The notes beneath the pieces are model-generated. The model was given only the letters and a program-made list of their open reading frames with translations. It ran no database searches and was not told the origin of the DNA. Shown one piece after another: positions 6,506 to 8,349 of a stretch of 8,349 nucleotides of DNA (positions are counted from its first letter, which is position 1; each line of letters opens with the position of its first letter). The stretch is from Bacteroidales bacterium (lineage in GTDB: Bacteria > Bacteroidota > Bacteroidia > Bacteroidales > WCHB1-69). The position numbers and the translations under genes are program-made. The DNA lies in contig DUOL01000240.1 of the NCBI GenBank assembly GCA_012838875.1, forward strand, positions 1 to 8,349, in the 5' to 3' direction.

Positions 6506-6527
6506 TCCTTTTTGCAATGTAAAAGTT

Positions 6528-6561
6528 AAAAGCCCGTTCTATGAAAATGGGCTTTTTTTTT
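6528..6561 (+). terminator. intrinsic terminator after the HU gene
   Basis: AAAAGCCC (6528-6535) pairs perfectly with GGGCTTTT (6549-6556). The stem is extended inward by G-T, T-A and T-A pairs, leaving a 7-nt loop (6539-6545). A run of nine T residues (6553-6561) follows. Confidence 0.92.
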
Positions 6562-6581
6562 GCCCTTTTAGTTCTTAAGAA

Positions 6582-7277
6582 ATGTCAGCAAAGGAAAACA
6601 GCTTTTCAAAAGAGAAAATTATTAACTATTTAACGGATTTCATCTCCGTAGAACGACAAAACAGACTTTTGCAAGTGTTAAATCAGCGAACAAGATATTT
6701 AACAGTCGTAATTGAAGACCTTTTTCAAACGCAAAATATTAGTGCCGTGCTTCGCACTTGTGAATGTTTCGGCATTCAAGATGTTCATATTATAGAAAAG
6801 GATTATGATTTTCAAATTCATAAAGCTATTTCTATGGGGGCAAATAAATGGTTGACGTTATACAATTATAAAAATGAGCCTAATAATACGGTTAAATGTA
6901 TTCAGCAACTTAAAAATAAGGGATATTGGATAATTGCTACGGTGCCAACTCCGGACAGTGTTTCCATTTATGATATTCCACTGGATAGACCGTCCGCTTT
7001 CTGTTTTGGTACTGAGTTGACAGGATTATCGGAAGAGTGCATTGCTATGGCTGACCAGAGGGTAACGATTCCTATGCACGGGTTTACCGAAAGTTTTAAT
7101 ATTTCCAATTCGGTAGCCATTATATTGGCTCATTGTGTGAAAAAAATGAAAGCGGAAATTTCTAATTGGGAATTATCGCAAGATGAGAAAAACGATTTAT
7201 ATTTCGAGTGGCTGCAAAAATCGATAAAAGAGTCGGACTTTATTATTCGCGATTACAAAAAACGCCACAATTTATAG
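6582..7277 (+). CDS. trmH: TrmH family tRNA/rRNA 2'-O-methyltransferase (231 aa)
   Basis: This is a SPOUT-class (trefoil knot) enzyme that moves a methyl group from S-adenosylmethionine to a ribose 2'-OH. Its closest recognisable relative is TrmH, which makes Gm18 in tRNA. The three SpoU motifs are present: motif 1, NISAVLRTCECFGI (52-65) with Arg58; motif 2, FCFGTELTGLSEE (140-152) with Glu145; and motif 3, IPMHGFTESFNISNSVA (163-179) with Asn173. RTRYLTVVIEDL (36-47) and GANKWL (86-91) also align with E. coli TrmH. A C-terminal extension (about 190-231) rich in Lys, Glu and aromatics probably forms helices that grip the RNA. The exact RNA target is inferred; an rRNA or other tRNA position is possible. 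The start lies only 20 bp after the HU terminator, with no good promoter between. Confidence 0.94.
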   Translation: MSAKENSFSKEKIINYLTDFISVERQNRLLQVLNQRTRYLTVVIEDLFQTQNISAVLRTCECFGIQDVHIIEKDYDFQIHKAISMGANKWLTLYNYKNEPNNTVKCIQQLKNKGYWIIATVPTPDSVSIYDIPLDRPSAFCFGTELTGLSEECIAMADQRVTIPMHGFTESFNISNSVAIILAHCVKKMKAEISNWELSQDEKNDLYFEWLQKSIKESDFIIRDYKKRHNL

Positions 7278-7295
7278 AAAATAAAAAATGAAAAA

Positions 7296-7331
7296 AAAGA
7301 TACAACTTTTATTAAAAAAAATTGTATCTTT
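7296..7331. repeat. perfect 10-bp inverted repeat overlapping the rpmH promoter
   Basis: AAAGATACAA (7296-7305) and TTGTATCTTT (7322-7331) are exact reverse complements separated by 16 bp. After one mismatch, four further T-A pairs can form (7307-7310 with 7317-7320). The right arm contains seven of the eight bases of the rpmH -7 box. It lies 18 bp after the trmH stop, so as RNA it could be a weak AU-rich hairpin at the trmH 3' end, or as DNA an operator. The GC-poor stem lacks a T-run after it. Confidence 0.7.
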
Positions 7332-7332
7332 G
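7325..7332 (+). promoter_or_regulatory. strong promoter -7 box for rpmH
   Basis: TATCTTTG matches TAnnTTTG and sits in TGTATCTTTGCACC (7323-7336), identical to the core upstream of 3886. An A-tract precedes it. A clear TTTG -33 element is missing; TTTTA at 7307-7311 is the nearest T-rich element. Transcription would start near 7339, giving a leader of about 33 nt. Confidence 0.8.
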
Positions 7333-7371
7333 CACCCAAATTTATTGGTGTTAATAAAATAGAATTGAGTA

Positions 7372-7530
7372 ATGAAAAGGACATATCAACCCTCGAATAG
7401 AAGGCGAAAAAACAAACACGGATTTAGAGAAAGAATGTCTACTGCCAACGGTCGTAGAGTCTTAGCCGCCCGCAGGGCTAAAGGAAGAAAGAAGTTAACG
7501 GTTTCTGACGAAAATTTAGGAAAGAAATAG
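7372..7530 (+). CDS. rpmH: 50S ribosomal protein L34 (bL34, 52 aa)
   Basis: L34 is a small, very basic protein of the large ribosomal subunit that binds 23S rRNA. The product starts MKRTYQPSNRRRKNKHGFRE, continues RMSTANGRRVLAARRAKGRK and ends KLTVSDENLGKK. The KRTYQPSNRRR start and the GRRVLAARRAKGR core are diagnostic of L34; the KKLTVSDE ending is typical of Bacteroidetes versions, which are slightly longer than the E. coli protein (46 aa). The gene has its own strong promoter 39 bp upstream and its own terminator, so it is a single-gene unit. The common bacterial neighbours dnaA and rnpA are not next to it here. The ATG at 7372 is certain because the N-terminal motif starts there. Confidence 0.98.
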   Translation: MKRTYQPSNRRRKNKHGFRERMSTANGRRVLAARRAKGRKKLTVSDENLGKK

Positions 7531-7559
7531 AGTTGGTAAATTCTATTTTTAATAATATT

Positions 7560-7598
7560 AAAGTTTATTGTACGCGAATTACAATAAGCTTTTTTTTT
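7560..7598 (+). terminator. intrinsic terminator after rpmH
   Basis: A 13-bp stem forms between AAAGTTTATTGTA (7560-7572) and TACAATAAGCTTT (7580-7592), with a single T-G wobble and a 7-nt loop CGCGAAT (7573-7579). A run of nine T residues (7590-7598) follows. It ends 2 bp before the next promoter box. Confidence 0.9.
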
Positions 7599-7599
7599 G

Positions 7600-7607
7600 T
7601 ATTTTTG
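7600..7607 (+). promoter_or_regulatory. promoter -7 box for the aminopeptidase gene
   Basis: TATTTTTG matches TAnnTTTG exactly and is followed by ACTCC, similar to the GCACC that follows the two strong promoters. The rpmH terminator stem fills the -33 region, and no TTTG is seen at the expected distance. The leader would be about 20 nt. Confidence 0.6.
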
Positions 7608-7634
7608 ACTCCTTAATGTTAAATCTAAAAAAAT

Positions 7635-8349
7635 ATGAATAATCTCTTTAATCCTTCAGTCTACCAATCAAGGCGTGCAAAACTTGTCGCCGAAATGAAA
7701 TCCGGCGTAGCTCTTTTCCTTGGGAATCACGAGTTGCCTATGAGTTATAAAGCCAACACCTTCCCATTCAGGCAAGATAGTAGTTTTTTATATTTTTTCG
7801 GTCTCTCGCTACCTAACTTAGCCGCCATTATTGATTTTGACGAAAACCGTGAAATCCTATTCGGCGATGATATTGACATTGACGACATCATTTGGATGGG
7901 GGTACAACCCTCTATGCAGGAGCTCGGCGAGAGAGTAGGAGTGAAGGAGGTACGTCCTTTTTCAGAATTAAAAAAATATATCCAAGGTAGAGAATTGCAT
8001 TTTTTACCGCCCTATCAGGCAGAAAATAAAATATTACTTTTCAATTTAACAGGCAAGAGTATAGAAAAACTAGGCGAACTCTCTTCCGTTCCTCTTATAC
8101 AAGCTATTGTCAAGCTACGTTCTAAGAAAGAGGCTATTGAGATTGAGCAAATTGAAGAAGCATGTAAAATCGGGGTGCTTATGCACGAGACGATCATGAA
8201 ATCGTGCAAAAGTGGAGTTTCTGAGCAATATTTAGCCGGCTTGGCGGAGGGAGTTACGCTTTCATACGGGAAAGGCGTTTCTTTTCCAGTAATTCTATCA
8301 CAACGCGGCGAAGTACTGCACAATCATCGTCATGATGGAATTTTGAATA
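7635..8349 (+). CDS. pepP: Xaa-Pro aminopeptidase (aminopeptidase P), 3' end cut off by the window
   Basis: The reading frame starts at ATG 7635 (MNNLFNPSVYQSRRAKLVAE) and stays open to the window edge, giving 238 residues of an enzyme expected to be about 430-460 long. Aminopeptidase P removes an N-terminal residue that precedes proline. Residues about 4-150 match the creatinase/AMP_N domain: YQSRRAKLV, the FRQDSSFLYFFGL segment (45-57), and short beta-strand blocks. The M24 pita-bread catalytic domain starts near 160 with LRSKKEAIEIEQIEEACKIG, typical of the helix that opens this domain. Near the edge, LHNHRHD places His229 where the conserved substrate-pocket histidine of the family lies (His243 in E. 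coli PepP). The metal ligands (two Asp, His, two Glu) should follow beyond 8349 and cannot be checked. It has its own promoter. A related M24 peptidase such as prolidase is less likely because of the AMP_N match. Confidence 0.93.
   Translation, partial: MNNLFNPSVYQSRRAKLVAEMKSGVALFLGNHELPMSYKANTFPFRQDSSFLYFFGLSLPNLAAIIDFDENREILFGDDIDIDDIIWMGVQPSMQELGERVGVKEVRPFSELKKYIQGRELHFLPPYQAENKILLFNLTGKSIEKLGELSSVPLIQAIVKLRSKKEAIEIEQIEEACKIGVLMHETIMKSCKSGVSEQYLAGLAEGVTLSYGKGVSFPVILSQRGEVLHNHRHDGILN

Noticed and set aside
6214..6578. Open frames overlapping HU on the minus strand (6214-6474) and in another + frame (6369-6578)
   Set aside because: HU is unambiguous over 6236-6505; the second frame also runs through the terminator hairpin.
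8015..8323. 102-codon open frame on the minus strand near the right edge
   Set aside because: Shadow of the aminopeptidase gene, which matches its family across this whole stretch.
1..8349. CRISPR array, transposon, prophage, toxin-antitoxin or defence system
   Set aside because: No spaced direct repeats of CRISPR size, no transposase or integrase motifs, and all recognised genes are housekeeping or transport genes.

Overview
The window is an AT-rich chromosomal segment of a Bacteroidetes (Bacteroidota) bacterium, probably of the order Bacteroidales. The phylum call rests on three things seen in the sequence. First, -7 promoter boxes of the form TAnnTTTG stand before most transcription units, twice in the extended form TGTATCTTTGCACC. 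Second, Shine-Dalgarno sequences are almost absent before the start codons. Third, the L34, HU, RibH and TrmH proteins look like Bacteroidetes versions. The order is an inference; the species is not recognised. All complete, confidently called genes lie on the + strand.

Layout. Positions 1-90 are a strikingly GC-rich, structured non-coding block, probably a dispersed repeat. It is followed by an orphan 73-residue hydrophobic protein (189-410) and a secreted five-repeat TPR protein (491-1507). A promoter then leads to a 718-residue CPA2-type cation/proton antiporter with two C-terminal Usp-like domains (1665-3821). A strong promoter at 3852 drives an apparent three-gene operon: a membrane-anchored TPR protein (3886-4614), lumazine synthase ribH (4618-5115) and methionyl-tRNA formyltransferase fmt (5112-6065). 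The spacing is 3 bp and then a 4-bp ATGA overlap. A 170-bp leader full of short repeats precedes the HU gene (6236-6505), which ends in a clear intrinsic terminator. trmH starts only 20 bp past that terminator (6582-7277). The short gene rpmH for ribosomal protein L34 (7372-7530) has its own strong promoter and its own terminator. A 3'-truncated Xaa-Pro aminopeptidase gene (7635 to the window edge) closes the segment.

How the genes fit together. From 3886 on, this is housekeeping content: riboflavin synthesis, initiator-tRNA formylation, nucleoid structure, tRNA 2'-O-methylation, a ribosomal protein and peptide turnover. Most units have separate promoters, so this is a row of short transcription units rather than one pathway. 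The left 1.5 kb is the least explained part.

I find no CRISPR array, transposase, phage gene, toxin-antitoxin pair, defence system or tRNA/rRNA gene, and nothing that amounts to a new multi-gene system. The most useful second looks are the GC-rich block at the left edge, the repeat-rich HU leader, the inverted repeat that carries the rpmH promoter box, and how trmH is transcribed.
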